Positions 18,486-27,038 of a DNA stretch of 64,000 nt are shown in pieces. Made by a program: the position numbers and the translations under genes. The notes beneath the pieces are model-generated. The model did not search any database. It was not told the DNA's origin and was given only the letters and a program-made list of their open reading frames with translations. Each line of letters opens with the position of its first letter. The stretch's first letter is position 1. The stretch is from Microbacterium sp. UFMG61. Lineage in GTDB: Bacteria > Actinomycetota > Actinomycetes > Actinomycetales > Microbacteriaceae. The stretch is taken from NCBI RefSeq assembly GCF_015354505.1, contig NZ_JACAFP010000014.1, forward strand, positions 1-64,000, read 5' to 3'.

Positions 18486-18917
18486 ATGGCACCGAAGAAG
18501 AAGGTGACCGGCCTGATCAAGCTTCAGATCAACGCCGGTGCAGCCAACCCGGCGCCGCCGATCGGCCCCGCGCTCGGTCAGCATGGCGTCAACATCATGG
18601 AGTTCTGCAAGGCGTACAACGCCGCGACCGAGTCGCAGCGCGGCAACGTCATCCCCGTCGAGATCACCGTCTACGAGGACCGCAGCTTCACCTTCGTCCT
18701 GAAGACCCCGCCTGCTGCGGAGCTCATCAAGAAGGCTGCCGGCGTGCCCAAGGGCTCGTCGACGCCTCACACGGTCAAGGTCGCGAAGATCACCAAGGAC
18801 CAGGTCCGTCAGATCGCCGAGACCAAGCAGGCCGACCTGAACGCGAACGACATCGAGGCTGCCTCGAAGATCATCGCCGGAACCGCCCGTTCCATGGGCA
18901 TCACGGTCGAGGGCTGA
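18486..18917 (+). CDS. rplK: 50S ribosomal protein L11
   Basis: A 143-residue L11 with the N-terminal [20 protein letters not shown] and the GTPase-centre segment [19 protein letters not shown], both near-invariant. It binds 23S rRNA at the GTPase-associated centre and is the target of thiostrepton-class antibiotics. A strong ribosome site precedes ATG. rplA starts 11 bp after the stop. Confidence 0.98.
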
Positions 18918-18928
18918 GGAGAATAATC

Positions 18929-19618
18929 ATGGCTACGAAGTCCAAGGCTTACAAGGCTGCCGCCGAGAAGATCGAGGCAGACCGTTTCTACACTCCCACC
19001 GAGGCAGTCGCCCTCGCCAAGGAGACCGGCTCGTCGAAGTTCGACTCGACCGTCGAGGTCGCGCTGAAGCTCTCGGTCGACCCCCGCAAGGCAGACCAGA
19101 TGGTGCGCGGCACCGTCATCCTGCCCCACGGCACCGGTAAGACCGCCCGCGTCATCGTCTTCGCCACCGGCCCCGCGGCCGAGGCAGCGATCGCCGCAGG
19201 TGCAGATGAGGTCGGCGGCGCCGAGCTCATCGAGAAGGTCGCCGCAGGCTGGACCGCGTTCGACGCGGCCGTCTCGACCCCGGAGCTCATGGGCCAGGTC
19301 GGTCGTCTCGGAAAGGTCCTGGGTCCGCGTGGACTCATGCCGAACCCGAAGACCGGCACCGTGACCCCGAACACGGCCAAGGCCGTCGAGGAGATCAAGG
19401 GCGGAAAGATCGAGTTCCGCGTCGACAAGCACGCCAACGTGCACTTCGTCGTCGGCAAGTCGTCGTTCTCGGCTGAGCAGCTCGACGAGAACATCGGCGC
19501 AGCGCTCGAGGAGATCGTCCGCCTCAAGCCGTCGAGCTCGAAGGGCCGCTACATCCAGAAGGGTGCCGTGTCGACCACGTTCGGCCCCGGCATCCCGCTG
19601 GACGTCAACTCCATCTGA
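18929..19618 (+). CDS. rplA: 50S ribosomal protein L1
   Basis: A 229-residue L1, the L1-stalk protein of the large subunit and usually the translational repressor of its own operon. Visible signatures are [24 protein letters not shown] and the family motif [21 protein letters not shown]. The ATG is preceded by GAGGAGAA. Longer open frame upstream overlaps rplK in another frame and is not coding. A T-tailed hairpin follows within 15 bp. Confidence 0.98.
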   Translation: MATKSKAYKAAAEKIEADRFYTPTEAVALAKETGSSKFDSTVEVALKLSVDPRKADQMVRGTVILPHGTGKTARVIVFATGPAAEAAIAAGADEVGGAELIEKVAAGWTAFDAAVSTPELMGQVGRLGKVLGPRGLMPNPKTGTVTPNTAKAVEEIKGGKIEFRVDKHANVHFVVGKSSFSAEQLDENIGAALEEIVRLKPSSSKGRYIQKGAVSTTFGPGIPLDVNSI

Positions 19619-19630
19619 GTGTGATTCCGG

Positions 19631-19660
19631 AAAGGCCCCCGCGACTGCGGGGGCCTTTTC
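19631..19660 (+). terminator. Intrinsic terminator after rplA
   Basis: Perfect 12-bp stem AAAGGCCCCCGC / GCGGGGGCCTTT with loop GACT and a terminal TTTTC. It begins 12 bp after the rplA stop. Confidence 0.9.
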
Positions 19661-19777
19661 TGCATCCCCGATCGACATCCGACGTCATGAGATGTGGGAT
19701 GCCGGCGACAGTCCACGTACTGTAGGTGAGTTCCGCGCCACAGCAATCGCGCCTCACCGCACCCCAGGAGGGTACCC

Positions 19778-20599
19778 ATGTCCCGTCGCCTCATCGCCGT
19801 CACCGCGCTCGTCGTCACCGCCGCCGCAGCGCTCACCGGATGCAGCGGAAGCACCGCACCCGCCGAGAGCAGCTCGAGCGCAGAGGGCTCCGGCAGCGAC
19901 CTCGGTCTGCTCAAGGACGGCGTGCTCACGGTCGCGACCGAGGGGACCTACCGTCCCTTCAGCTTCCACGACGAAGACGGCGCGGGTGACCTGACCGGCT
20001 TCGACGTCGAGATCATCGAGGCCGTGGCCGAGAAGCTCGACCTCGACATCGAGTTCCAGGAGACCCAGTGGGACGCGATCTTCGCGGGCCTGGATGCCGG
20101 ACGCTTCGATCTGATCGCGAACCAGGTCAGCATCAACGACGAGCGCGAGGCCAAGTACCTCTTCAGCACCCCGTACACCGTGTCGCCGGGTGTGATCGTG
20201 GTCGCCGAGGACGACGACTCGATCTCGTCGTTCGACGACCTCGCAGGCAAGACCACCGCCCAGTCGCTCACCAGCAACTGGTACGAGCTGGCCACCGAGT
20301 CGGGCGCGACGGTCGAGGGCGTCGAGGGATGGGCGCAGGCCGTCGAGCTGCTGCGCCAGGGGCGCGTCGACGCGACCGTGAACGACAAGCTGACCTTCCT
20401 CGACTACGAGACCACCAACAGCCCGTCCGGGCTGAAGATCGCGGCCGAGACCGACGAGGCCGGCGAGCAGGCGTTCGTCTTCACCAAGGACAAGACCGAC
20501 CTGGTCGAGGCGATCGACGGCGCCCTCGAAGAGCTGCGCGCCGATGGCACGCTCGCCGAGATCAGCGACACCTACTTCGGCGAAGACGTCACGCAGTAG
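19778..20599 (+). CDS. Polar amino acid ABC transporter, substrate-binding lipoprotein
   Basis: A 273-residue secreted binding protein. The signal peptide ends in lipobox LTGC (Cys near residue 23), so it would be lipid-anchored outside the membrane. A Ser/Gly/Glu-rich linker follows, then the SBP_bac_3 fold starting at LKDGVLTVATEGTYRPFSF. The FDVEIIEAVAEKL and FDLIANQVSINDEREAKYLFS motifs are typical of cystine or polar amino acid binding proteins. It is the first gene of a three-gene importer, with permease and ATPase immediately downstream. Ligand type is inferred; cystine-like family members are the nearest match by memory. Confidence 0.9.
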   Translation: MSRRLIAVTALVVTAAAALTGCSGSTAPAESSSSAEGSGSDLGLLKDGVLTVATEGTYRPFSFHDEDGAGDLTGFDVEIIEAVAEKLDLDIEFQETQWDAIFAGLDAGRFDLIANQVSINDEREAKYLFSTPYTVSPGVIVVAEDDDSISSFDDLAGKTTAQSLTSNWYELATESGATVEGVEGWAQAVELLRQGRVDATVNDKLTFLDYETTNSPSGLKIAAETDEAGEQAFVFTKDKTDLVEAIDGALEELRADGTLAEISDTYFGEDVTQ

Positions 20600-20602
20600 T
20601 CC

Positions 20603-21268
20603 ATGGAGAACCCCTGGCAGCTGTTCCTCGACTCGCTCGGGCCCATCGCCCTGGCGGGTGTGACGGTCACGGTGCCGTTGGCGCTGCTGTCGTTCGCGCT
20701 CGGGCTGGTGATCGCGATCCTCGTCGCCCTGATGAGGATCTCGGTCAACCCGATCGTGTCGGGTGTCGCGCGGTTCTACATCTCGGTGATCCGCGGCACC
20801 CCGATGCTCGTGCAGCTGTTCGTGATCTTCTACGGCCTGCCGTCGATCGGCGTGACACTCGACCCGTGGCCGAGCGCGGTCATCGCCCTCTCGCTCAACG
20901 TCGGCGGGTACGCCGCCGAGGTGGTGCGGGCGGCGATCCTCTCGGTGCCGAAGGGGCAGTGGGAAGCCGCGTACACGGTGGGCATGAACCGCACGCGCAC
21001 CCTCACGCGCGTGATCCTGCCGCAGGCTGCGCGGGTCTCGGTGCCGCCGCTGTCGAACACGTTCATCTCGCTGGTGAAGGACACGTCGCTCGCGTCGCTG
21101 ATCCTCGTGACCGAGCTCTTCAAGGTGGCCCAGCAGGTCGCTGCGGCGACCCTCGAGTTCATGGTCGTCTATCTGGCGGCCGCCCTGGTCTACTGGGTGA
21201 TCTGCCTCGTCCTGTCCTTCGGGCAGAGCGCGCTCGAGAGGAGGCTCGACCGTCATGTCGCTCGCTGA
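20603..21268 (+). CDS. Polar amino acid ABC transporter, permease
   Basis: A 221-residue inner-membrane permease of the HisM/GlnP family with five predicted helices. The signature SVIRGTPMLVQLFVIFYGLP and the EAA loop (EAAYTVGMNRTRTLTRVILPQA) that docks the ATPase are intact. It starts three bases after the binding protein stop and overlaps the ATPase start by 14 bases. A single permease implies a homodimer in the importer. Confidence 0.93.
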   Translation: MENPWQLFLDSLGPIALAGVTVTVPLALLSFALGLVIAILVALMRISVNPIVSGVARFYISVIRGTPMLVQLFVIFYGLPSIGVTLDPWPSAVIALSLNVGGYAAEVVRAAILSVPKGQWEAAYTVGMNRTRTLTRVILPQAARVSVPPLSNTFISLVKDTSLASLILVTELFKVAQQVAAATLEFMVVYLAAALVYWVICLVLSFGQSALERRLDRHVAR

Positions 21269-22064
21269 TCACACGTCGACGGCCGACCGGCTGCTGACCG
21301 CCCGGGGACTCCGCAAGAGCTTCGGCGACAACGAGGTGCTCCGCGGCATCGACCTGACCCTGCACCGGGGAGAGGTGGTCGTGCTGATCGGCCCGAGCGG
21401 CTCCGGTAAGACCACGGTGCTCCGCGCGCTCAACGGCCTGGAGACGCCGGATTCCGGCGAGATCGTCGTCGCCGGCGGACCCGACATCGACTTCGCCCCG
21501 ACCGAGAGGGTGCCGGCGCGCGTGCAGAAGCAGAAGCGGCTGGCTCTGCGAGACCGGTCGGCGATGGTCTTCCAGCATCACAACCTCTTCCCGCACCTCA
21601 CGGTGCTGCAGAACGTGATCGAGGGTCCCTGGCGCGTGCAGGGTCGCCCGAAGGCCGAGGTCGTCGCCGAGGCGCAGACGCTTCTCGCGCGGGTGGGGCT
21701 GGCGGACAAGGCGGATGCGCGGCCCCACGAGCTGTCGGGCGGACAGCAGCAGCGGGTGGGCATCGTGCGCGCGCTGGCGCTGCGGCCCGATCTGCTGCTC
21801 TTCGACGAGCCGACCAGTGCGCTCGATCCTGAGCTGGTCGGCGAGGTGCTGCTCGTCATCAAGGAACTCGCCGACGACGGATGGAGCATGGTCGTGGTGA
21901 CGCACGAGCTGAGCTTCGCCCGCGAGGCCGCCGACCATGTGCTGTTCATGGACGGCGGGGTCGTGATCGAACAGGGCCCGCCGGCGCGGCTCTTCGGTGC
22001 GCCGCAGCACGAGCGCACTCAGCGCTTCCTCACCCGCATCCTCCGCCCGCTCGACGGGGACTGA
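21255..22064 (+). CDS. Polar amino acid ABC transporter, ATP-binding protein
   Basis: A 269-residue ABC ATPase. Walker A is GPSGSGKTT, the signature is LSGGQQQRVGIVRALAL, Walker B is LLLFDEPTSALDPEL, and the switch His is in VVTHELSFAREAADHV. A short insertion between Walker A and the Q-loop (around VPARVQKQKRLALRD) is somewhat unusual for this GlnQ-like family. It couples ATP hydrolysis to uptake through the adjacent permease. It converges with lysE, with only 20 bases between stops. Confidence 0.93.
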   Translation: MSLADHTSTADRLLTARGLRKSFGDNEVLRGIDLTLHRGEVVVLIGPSGSGKTTVLRALNGLETPDSGEIVVAGGPDIDFAPTERVPARVQKQKRLALRDRSAMVFQHHNLFPHLTVLQNVIEGPWRVQGRPKAEVVAEAQTLLARVGLADKADARPHELSGGQQQRVGIVRALALRPDLLLFDEPTSALDPELVGEVLLVIKELADDGWSMVVVTHELSFAREAADHVLFMDGGVVIEQGPPARLFGAPQHERTQRFLTRILRPLDGD

Positions 22065-22084
22065 CCCGTCGCAGAGGTCGGGTC

Positions 22085-22750
22085 TCAGCCGCCCAGCACC
22101 GGCAGCACGAGGCTGATCGCGATCGCGATCATGACGACCGCGATGACCCCGTCGAGGATCCGCCACGAGCGTTCGGTGCGCAGCCACCGGCCGAGATGGC
22201 GGGCGCCGAATCCGAGGGCGGTGAACCACAGGAGGCTCGCGGCGATCGCACCCGCCGCGAACAGCCAGCGGTCATCGCCGTGGGTCGCCGCGATCGACCC
22301 GAGCATGAGCACCGTGTCGAGGTAGACGTGCGGGTTCAACCAGGTGAGGGCGAGGACCGTGAGCAACACGGGCGCGAGAGCGGTGCGGGTCGCGGTCATC
22401 GCGCTCGTCGCAGCAGCCGACGGCACGGATGCCGTGGCGGCAGGCGTGTCATCCACGCGCAGCTCCTCTCCGCCTCGCAGTGCGCGGCGCGCGGCAAGGA
22501 TCCCGTAGACGAGCAGGAACGCGGCCCCCGCCCATCGGGCGACCACGACGAGCCACGGGGCCGCCGCGATGACGACTCCCAGCCCCGCGACCCCGGCGGC
22601 GATCAGCAGCGCATCGGAGAGTGCGCACACGATGACCACCGGGAGCACGTGCTCTCGTCTGATTCCCTGGCGCAGCACGAAGACGTTCTGTGCGCCGATG
22701 GCGATGATGAGGGAGAGGCCGAGTCCGAGACCCGAGAACACGGAGAGCAT
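22085..22750 (-). CDS. lysE: LysE/ArgO-family basic amino acid exporter
   Basis: A 221-residue membrane exporter with about six helices. The N-terminal block [21 protein letters not shown] is the diagnostic LysE signature. A conserved second segment [16 protein letters not shown] follows in the middle. In Corynebacterium LysE exports lysine and arginine and is activated by LysG when these accumulate. Here a LysG/ArgP-type regulator is divergently encoded 71 bp away, the same arrangement. The charged loop around residue 110 is variable. Confidence 0.93.
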   Translation of the reverse strand: MLSVFSGLGLGLSLIIAIGAQNVFVLRQGIRREHVLPVVIVCALSDALLIAAGVAGLGVVIAAAPWLVVVARWAGAAFLLVYGILAARRALRGGEELRVDDTPAATASVPSAAATSAMTATRTALAPVLLTVLALTWLNPHVYLDTVLMLGSIAATHGDDRWLFAAGAIAASLLWFTALGFGARHLGRWLRTERSWRILDGVIAVVMIAIAISLVLPVLGG

Positions 22751-22821
22751 GGGTCAAACGTAGGGAGGGAACCATCGACAGCGCCAGCGAAGATTCCTTG
22801 TGAACCATTAGCCTGGCTTAT

Positions 22822-23694
22822 GTGAAGATCGATCCGGAGCTCGCCTCCACCGTGGCGGCCGTGGCTGACGAAGGCACGCTCGACGCGGCGTCTCGCGTGC
22901 TGCAGATCACGCCCTCGGCGGTCAGCCAGCGACTCAAGACGCTCGAGCAGCAGCTCGGTCGGGTGCTGGTCGTCCGCTCGAAGCCCGCGCGGCTGACGGA
23001 GGCGGGGGAGGCGGTCGTGAGGCTCGCCCGTCAGGTCGAGCTGCTCGAGCACGACGCGCTCGGCGGCCTCGGGCTCGACGGCGATGCGCCCCGCATCCGC
23101 ATCCCGCTCGCTGTCAACGCCGACTCGATGGCGACCTGGTTCCTGCGACCGATCGCCCGTCTGTCGGCGGTGCACGACATCGATGTCGACCTGCATCGTG
23201 ACGATCAGAACTTCACCGCGCGTCTGCTCGAGTCGGGCACGGTCATGGCGGCGGTCACCAGCGAGCAGACGCCCGTGGCGGGATGCTCCGTGACCCCGCT
23301 CGGGGTGCTGGAGTATCGGGCGATGGCGGAGGCGGGCTTCGCCGAGCGCTGGTTCCCCGAGGGGGCGACGCCCGCGGCTCTCGCAGCCGCGCCGTTCGTC
23401 GACTTCGATCGGCGTGACACGCTGCAGCACGAATGGCTGCGGACCAGGGGAGTGGCGGCTCAGGGCGTGCCGCGACACTACGTGCCGGCATCCCATGACT
23501 TCGCGCTCGCGGTGCGGCTGGGACTCGGATGGGGGATGGTCCCCCTGCTGCAGAACGATGACGCCCTCGTGCCGCTCGGCGGCGATCCGGTGCGGGTCGC
23601 TCTGTACTGGCAGCAGTGGAATCTGCGTTCCGACCTGCTCGACACGATCGCGGCCGAGGTGGCGGCGGAGGCCGCCCGAGTGCTCGTGCGCTGA
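22822..23694 (+). CDS. lysG: LysR-family regulator, ArgP/LysG type
   Basis: A 290-residue LysR regulator. The N-terminal helix-turn-helix has TLDAASRVLQITPSAVSQRLKTLEQQLG, followed by an effector domain in which PLGVLEYRAMAEAGFAERWFP is characteristic of ArgP/LysG proteins. It senses basic amino acids and activates the divergent exporter gene. The start codon is GTG with no ribosome site. A -10 like TAGCCT (22809-22814) lies seven bases upstream, indicating a leaderless transcript. Confidence 0.92.
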   Translation: MKIDPELASTVAAVADEGTLDAASRVLQITPSAVSQRLKTLEQQLGRVLVVRSKPARLTEAGEAVVRLARQVELLEHDALGGLGLDGDAPRIRIPLAVNADSMATWFLRPIARLSAVHDIDVDLHRDDQNFTARLLESGTVMAAVTSEQTPVAGCSVTPLGVLEYRAMAEAGFAERWFPEGATPAALAAAPFVDFDRRDTLQHEWLRTRGVAAQGVPRHYVPASHDFALAVRLGLGWGMVPLLQNDDALVPLGGDPVRVALYWQQWNLRSDLLDTIAAEVAAEAARVLVR

Positions 23695-23893
23695 CTCGGC
23701 GGAGATGGTCGGAGTATCACCTGATGAGCGGTCATTTCTACTGAATGAATGTTCAATCGATATATGAATAACCCTTGTGATCGGCCATTATCTCGATAAG
23801 GATGGCTCGCAACACCTGAGTACGTGGATGCAGGTCGCGGAGGGCGACCATTCCCAGGCATCCGCGAGCGCCGATTCCTGAGGGGGAACGCAC

Positions 23894-24517
23894 ATGGCTA
23901 CGAACGACACGCGACGCAAAGTTCTGGCGGTTCTTGCGGGAGGGGTGGTGCTCGGCGTCGGCGTCGGCGTCACGCTCGCCGCATGGAACGACTCCGAATT
24001 CGCGACCGGAACATTCACGGCGGGTTCGTTCAACCTCGAAGGTTCGACGACGAGCGCCACCGCCGACTACGCCGACCACAATGTCGATGACGGCGACGCC
24101 GCCGCGTCGCTCGTCTTCCAGCTGCCCGAGGTCGCGGCGTCGATGTCGCCCGGCGATGTGGTCTACGCGCCGTTCTGGGTGCGCCTCGACAGCACCACCA
24201 CGAACGACGCCACGCTCATCCCGGCGGGCATCACCGCGGGGAGCGGCGGAAACGAGCCCCACCTGTCGTACACGGTGACCGCCATCGATCCGGGGGACGC
24301 GTGCGACGCCACGGCCACCGGCACCGTGGTCGCCTCGGGTGCGACGTTGAGTGCGCAGACGGGCGCCACCTCTGTGCCGTTGGCGCAGGGGGCGACCGCC
24401 GGAACGCCCGGCACGCCGGTGCAGCTGTGCTTCGCGGTCACCGCCGGCGCAGGACTCGAGCAGGGTGAGACCGCCGTCGCGACGTGGGAGTTCACCGCCA
24501 CCTCCATCGACAACTGA
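23894..24517 (+). CDS. SipW-dependent-type secreted protein (TasA/CalY-like) 1
   Basis: A 207-residue predicted exported protein. The N terminus is basic, followed by a hydrophobic helix ending in TLAAWNDSEFATGTFTAGSF. This A-x-W-x-D-x-E-x-x-x-G-x-F pattern is that of SipW-dependent signal peptides, as in TasA and camelysin. The rest is a Thr/Ala/Gly-rich beta-type domain with two Cys that might form a disulfide. A dedicated signal peptidase lies two genes downstream. Likely a surface fibre or matrix component. The 200-base upstream region is markedly AT-rich, probably the operon promoter, but no confident -35/-10 pair was found. Start ATG has GAGGGGG upstream. Confidence 0.85.
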   Translation: MATNDTRRKVLAVLAGGVVLGVGVGVTLAAWNDSEFATGTFTAGSFNLEGSTTSATADYADHNVDDGDAAASLVFQLPEVAASMSPGDVVYAPFWVRLDSTTTNDATLIPAGITAGSGGNEPHLSYTVTAIDPGDACDATATGTVVASGATLSAQTGATSVPLAQGATAGTPGTPVQLCFAVTAGAGLEQGETAVATWEFTATSIDN

Positions 24518-24519
24518 TC

Positions 24520-25137
24520 ATGGCTGACACCCGCAGCGGCATGCGGGAGGCGAAGCGGCTGCGCTCCCGCCGGATACGTGCCCTGCTCGCAGCCGGGCTG
24601 GTGTTCGGCGTGGGCGCGACCATGACCCTCGCCGCCTGGAACGACTCGGAGTACGGCAGCACGACGTTCACGGCGGGCCGATTCGACATCGTCGGCGCCA
24701 CGGACGGCACGACGTTCTCGAGTCACCCGGTCGGCACACCCGCCGCCCTCACCTTCACCGCGCCGTTCAACGCCATGGTCCCCGGCAGCACCGTGTACTC
24801 GCTCTTCAGCGTGCGGACGGCGAACCCGTCGGTCGCGGGCTCTCTGCAGCTGAACGTGGCCTCGACCACGGGCACGGGGCTCGCGACGTTCCTGCGATAC
24901 GGCGTCCGCACGATCGCCGGGACCGCGTGCAACGCCACGACCTACGCGGCCGGAACCTCGGTCGTCCCCGACAACTCCGCGATGAACACCGCCGGAACGG
25001 TGACGCAGGCGGTCGCAGCGAACTCCGGATCGACCGCGAACTACTGCTTCGCGGTCTCGCTTCCCGCCGCCACCGACAACACGGCGCAGGGACTCACCGC
25101 CGTGCAGACGTGGCAGATCCTCGGAACCGCATCCTGA
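24520..25137 (+). CDS. SipW-dependent-type secreted protein (TasA/CalY-like) 2
   Basis: A 205-residue paralogue of the preceding gene, starting two bases after its stop. Its leader ends MTLAAWNDSEYGSTTFTAGRF, almost superimposable on that of the first protein. The mature region is again Thr/Ser-rich with a pair of Cys residues, and ends in QTWQILGTAS, comparable to ATWEFTATSI in the first. Divergence between them is high outside the leader, so the duplication is old. Presumed substrate of the downstream SipW-type peptidase. The in-frame ATG at 24484 lies within the previous gene and is rejected. Confidence 0.84.
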   Translation: MADTRSGMREAKRLRSRRIRALLAAGLVFGVGATMTLAAWNDSEYGSTTFTAGRFDIVGATDGTTFSSHPVGTPAALTFTAPFNAMVPGSTVYSLFSVRTANPSVAGSLQLNVASTTGTGLATFLRYGVRTIAGTACNATTYAAGTSVVPDNSAMNTAGTVTQAVAANSGSTANYCFAVSLPAATDNTAQGLTAVQTWQILGTAS

Positions 25138-25162
25138 GGTCGACCGAGGAGGTGTGCGGACG

Positions 25163-25816
25163 ATGAGGGAAGGCCCTGAGCAGGCGACGCTGACGGCGCA
25201 GAACGCGGCGCCGACGACGACGCGGACGAGGAGGGAGCTCCGAGAGCGGGCTGCCGAGGCGGGGGCATCGCCGGCCCCTCCCGAGGCATCCGCTCCTGCG
25301 ACGCGTCGCAGGAGACGCGGTGTCGGACGGATGCTGGCCGACATCGCGCTGTGGATCGCGGCCGTCGCGGGGGTCGTCTGCATGGTGCTCGTGATCCTCG
25401 CTCTCACGGCGAACATCACGCTCATCATGTTCCGCACCGGATCGATGTCGCCGACGATCCCCGCCGGTTCCGTCGCCGTCGTGCAGCGGATACCGGCGTC
25501 CGCGATCGAGGTCGGCGATGTGGTCACTGTCGATCGTCCTGGCGATCTGCCGGTGACGCACCGGGTGACGTCGGTCGCCCCGGGGGCCGACGACGAGCAG
25601 CGTGTCATCACGATGCGCGGCGATGCGAACGCCGATGACGATCCCTTCCCGTACCCGGTGAGCTCGGTCCGTGTCGTCCTGTTCTCGGTGCCCGGGGTCG
25701 CCACCGTGATCGCGGGGCTCGGGGATCCCCTCGTGCTCGGCGGTCTCACGATCGGGGCGACGGTGCTCGTGGTGTGGGCGTTCTGGCCGCGTGCGCCGCG
25801 TGAGGGGCACGGATGA
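25163..25816 (+). CDS. sipW: SipW-type signal peptidase I (ER/archaeal class)
   Basis: A 217-residue membrane signal peptidase. After a basic Ala/Arg-rich cytoplasmic region comes a transmembrane helix, then the catalytic Ser motif FRTGSMSPTIPAGSVAVVQ. The second box reads LPVTHRVTSV, with His where ordinary bacterial type I peptidases have Lys. This Ser-His dyad defines the ER/archaeal/SipW class. Box VITMRGDANADDDPFP and a second C-terminal helix complete it. ATG 25163 is chosen for its ten-base spacing from GAGGAGG; GTG 25154 is too close. Its neighbours are the presumed substrates. Stop overlaps the next start (ATGA). Confidence 0.9.
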   Translation: MREGPEQATLTAQNAAPTTTRTRRELRERAAEAGASPAPPEASAPATRRRRRGVGRMLADIALWIAAVAGVVCMVLVILALTANITLIMFRTGSMSPTIPAGSVAVVQRIPASAIEVGDVVTVDRPGDLPVTHRVTSVAPGADDEQRVITMRGDANADDDPFPYPVSSVRVVLFSVPGVATVIAGLGDPLVLGGLTIGATVLVVWAFWPRAPREGHG

Positions 25817-26529
25817 GTCGGGGAACGCTGTGGCGACGGGCGGTCGCCGTGTCGTCGGCAGCCGCTCTCGCGGTGCTGATCGGCGGCGGTGCTGCGGCCC
25901 CAGCCGCCGCTGCGCAGACGACAGACGTGGTGCAGGGCCAGGTGCTGCGGCTGGTGTCGGTCGCCGATTGGGCCGCGGCGTCGAGTCTGCGCCCGGGGTA
26001 CCCGGTGCAGTGGGACGTCACCGTCAGCGCCGATGCTCCCGACCCGGGGACCGTGCGGATCGGGATCAGCGCCCGGGGTGACGCGCCCCTGCTGGTCGAT
26101 GCTCAGATCTGCATGCAGCCGTGGGTCGGCGCCGAGTGTCCCGGAGGCGCGCGCACCCTGAGGTCTTCCTGGCCGGTACCGCGCGACGGCGTGGAGGTCG
26201 CACTCATCGAGATGAGCGCCGCCGACGTGGGGCATCTGCGCCTCGGGATCGCGCTCGAGGGGGCGGGCGACGGCAGCACCGAGGTGCGAGTGCACGCTCA
26301 GGGCGCGGGAGAGGCGGCCGTGATCGGGCCGGACGGCGGCCTCGCGGCCACGGGCCTGTCGCCGCACTTCCGCTGGGCGTTCGCCGCGGGCGGGGTGCTG
26401 CTCGTGGCAGGCACGGCCCTCGCCTTCCTGCGTCGCCCGAAGGACCCGTCGGATGCACCGCACCCGTCGGACGTGCCGGAGTCGTCGGATGCAATGGAGT
26501 CGTCCGATGCGCCGGGGGGAAGCTCATGA
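25813..26529 (+). CDS. Secreted LAATG-anchored cell-wall protein of the SipW cluster
   Basis: A 238-residue exported protein of unknown function. It has an ordinary signal peptide (basic start, hydrophobic stretch, APAAAAQ cleavage region), a beta-rich domain of about 150 residues with one Cys pair, and a sorting-like C terminus. That end has LAATG, then hydrophobic WAFAAGGVLLVAGTALAF, then RRPK. LAxTG is the motif of class E sortases in actinobacteria. Unusually, a polar SDAP/SDVPE-rich tail of about 30 residues follows the positive charges. No sortase is encoded in this window. The protein may anchor or nucleate the TasA-like fibres. Overlaps both neighbours by four bases. Confidence 0.7.
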   Translation: MSRGTLWRRAVAVSSAAALAVLIGGGAAAPAAAAQTTDVVQGQVLRLVSVADWAAASSLRPGYPVQWDVTVSADAPDPGTVRIGISARGDAPLLVDAQICMQPWVGAECPGGARTLRSSWPVPRDGVEVALIEMSAADVGHLRLGIALEGAGDGSTEVRVHAQGAGEAAVIGPDGGLAATGLSPHFRWAFAAGGVLLVAGTALAFLRRPKDPSDAPHPSDVPESSDAMESSDAPGGSS

Positions 26530-27035
26530 CCGGGCAGCGTCGACACCGTGTGCTCGTGGGCGTCGCCGGCGCCGCGCTGCTGGTGGGCGTGGGACTCACG
26601 CCCGCGACCCAGGTGACGGACGCGGCCTTCACGGACCCCGAGTATGCGCAGACGACGATCACGGCGTTCCGGGTGCCCGCCCCGACGATCACAGCGTGCA
26701 ACGTCGCCAACAACGGGCTCGGAATCTTCCAGAGCGTCACGCTGATCTGGACCTCTCCATACCCGGCGAACGGCGTGCGACTCACTCTGACGCAGGGCAC
26801 GACGACAGCGGTCGTACCGGCGACCAGCATCACCTCGACCGGCCCCTCGGCGGGTCTGTACACCTACACCGCTGTGTTGAATCAGGCGCTGCTCGTCAGC
26901 CTGATCTCCAACCTGCTCGGCAGCACCACCACACTCACCGTCAACAACCTGCTCACCGGCACCTCGTGGGTATCGGCGGGAGCCACGCGTCAGCTCTCGA
27001 TCGCCCTGCTCGGACTCGGCGCGACCTGCACCTGA
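26526..27035 (+). CDS. Small secreted protein with SipW-like leader
   Basis: A 169-residue protein starting by ATGA overlap with the LAATG gene. Its N terminus has a basic start, a hydrophobic helix and then VTDAAFTDPEYAQTTITAF. This echoes the A-[WF]-x-D-x-E-x-x-x-T-[FI]-T-A pattern of the two SipW-type proteins upstream, so it is probably a third, more divergent substrate. The mature part is Thr/Ser/Leu-rich with two Cys. It ends four bases from the convergent nuclease gene. No family name can be given. Confidence 0.72.
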   Translation: MTGQRRHRVLVGVAGAALLVGVGLTPATQVTDAAFTDPEYAQTTITAFRVPAPTITACNVANNGLGIFQSVTLIWTSPYPANGVRLTLTQGTTTAVVPATSITSTGPSAGLYTYTAVLNQALLVSLISNLLGSTTTLTVNNLLTGTSWVSAGATRQLSIALLGLGATCT

Positions 27036-27038
27036 GCG

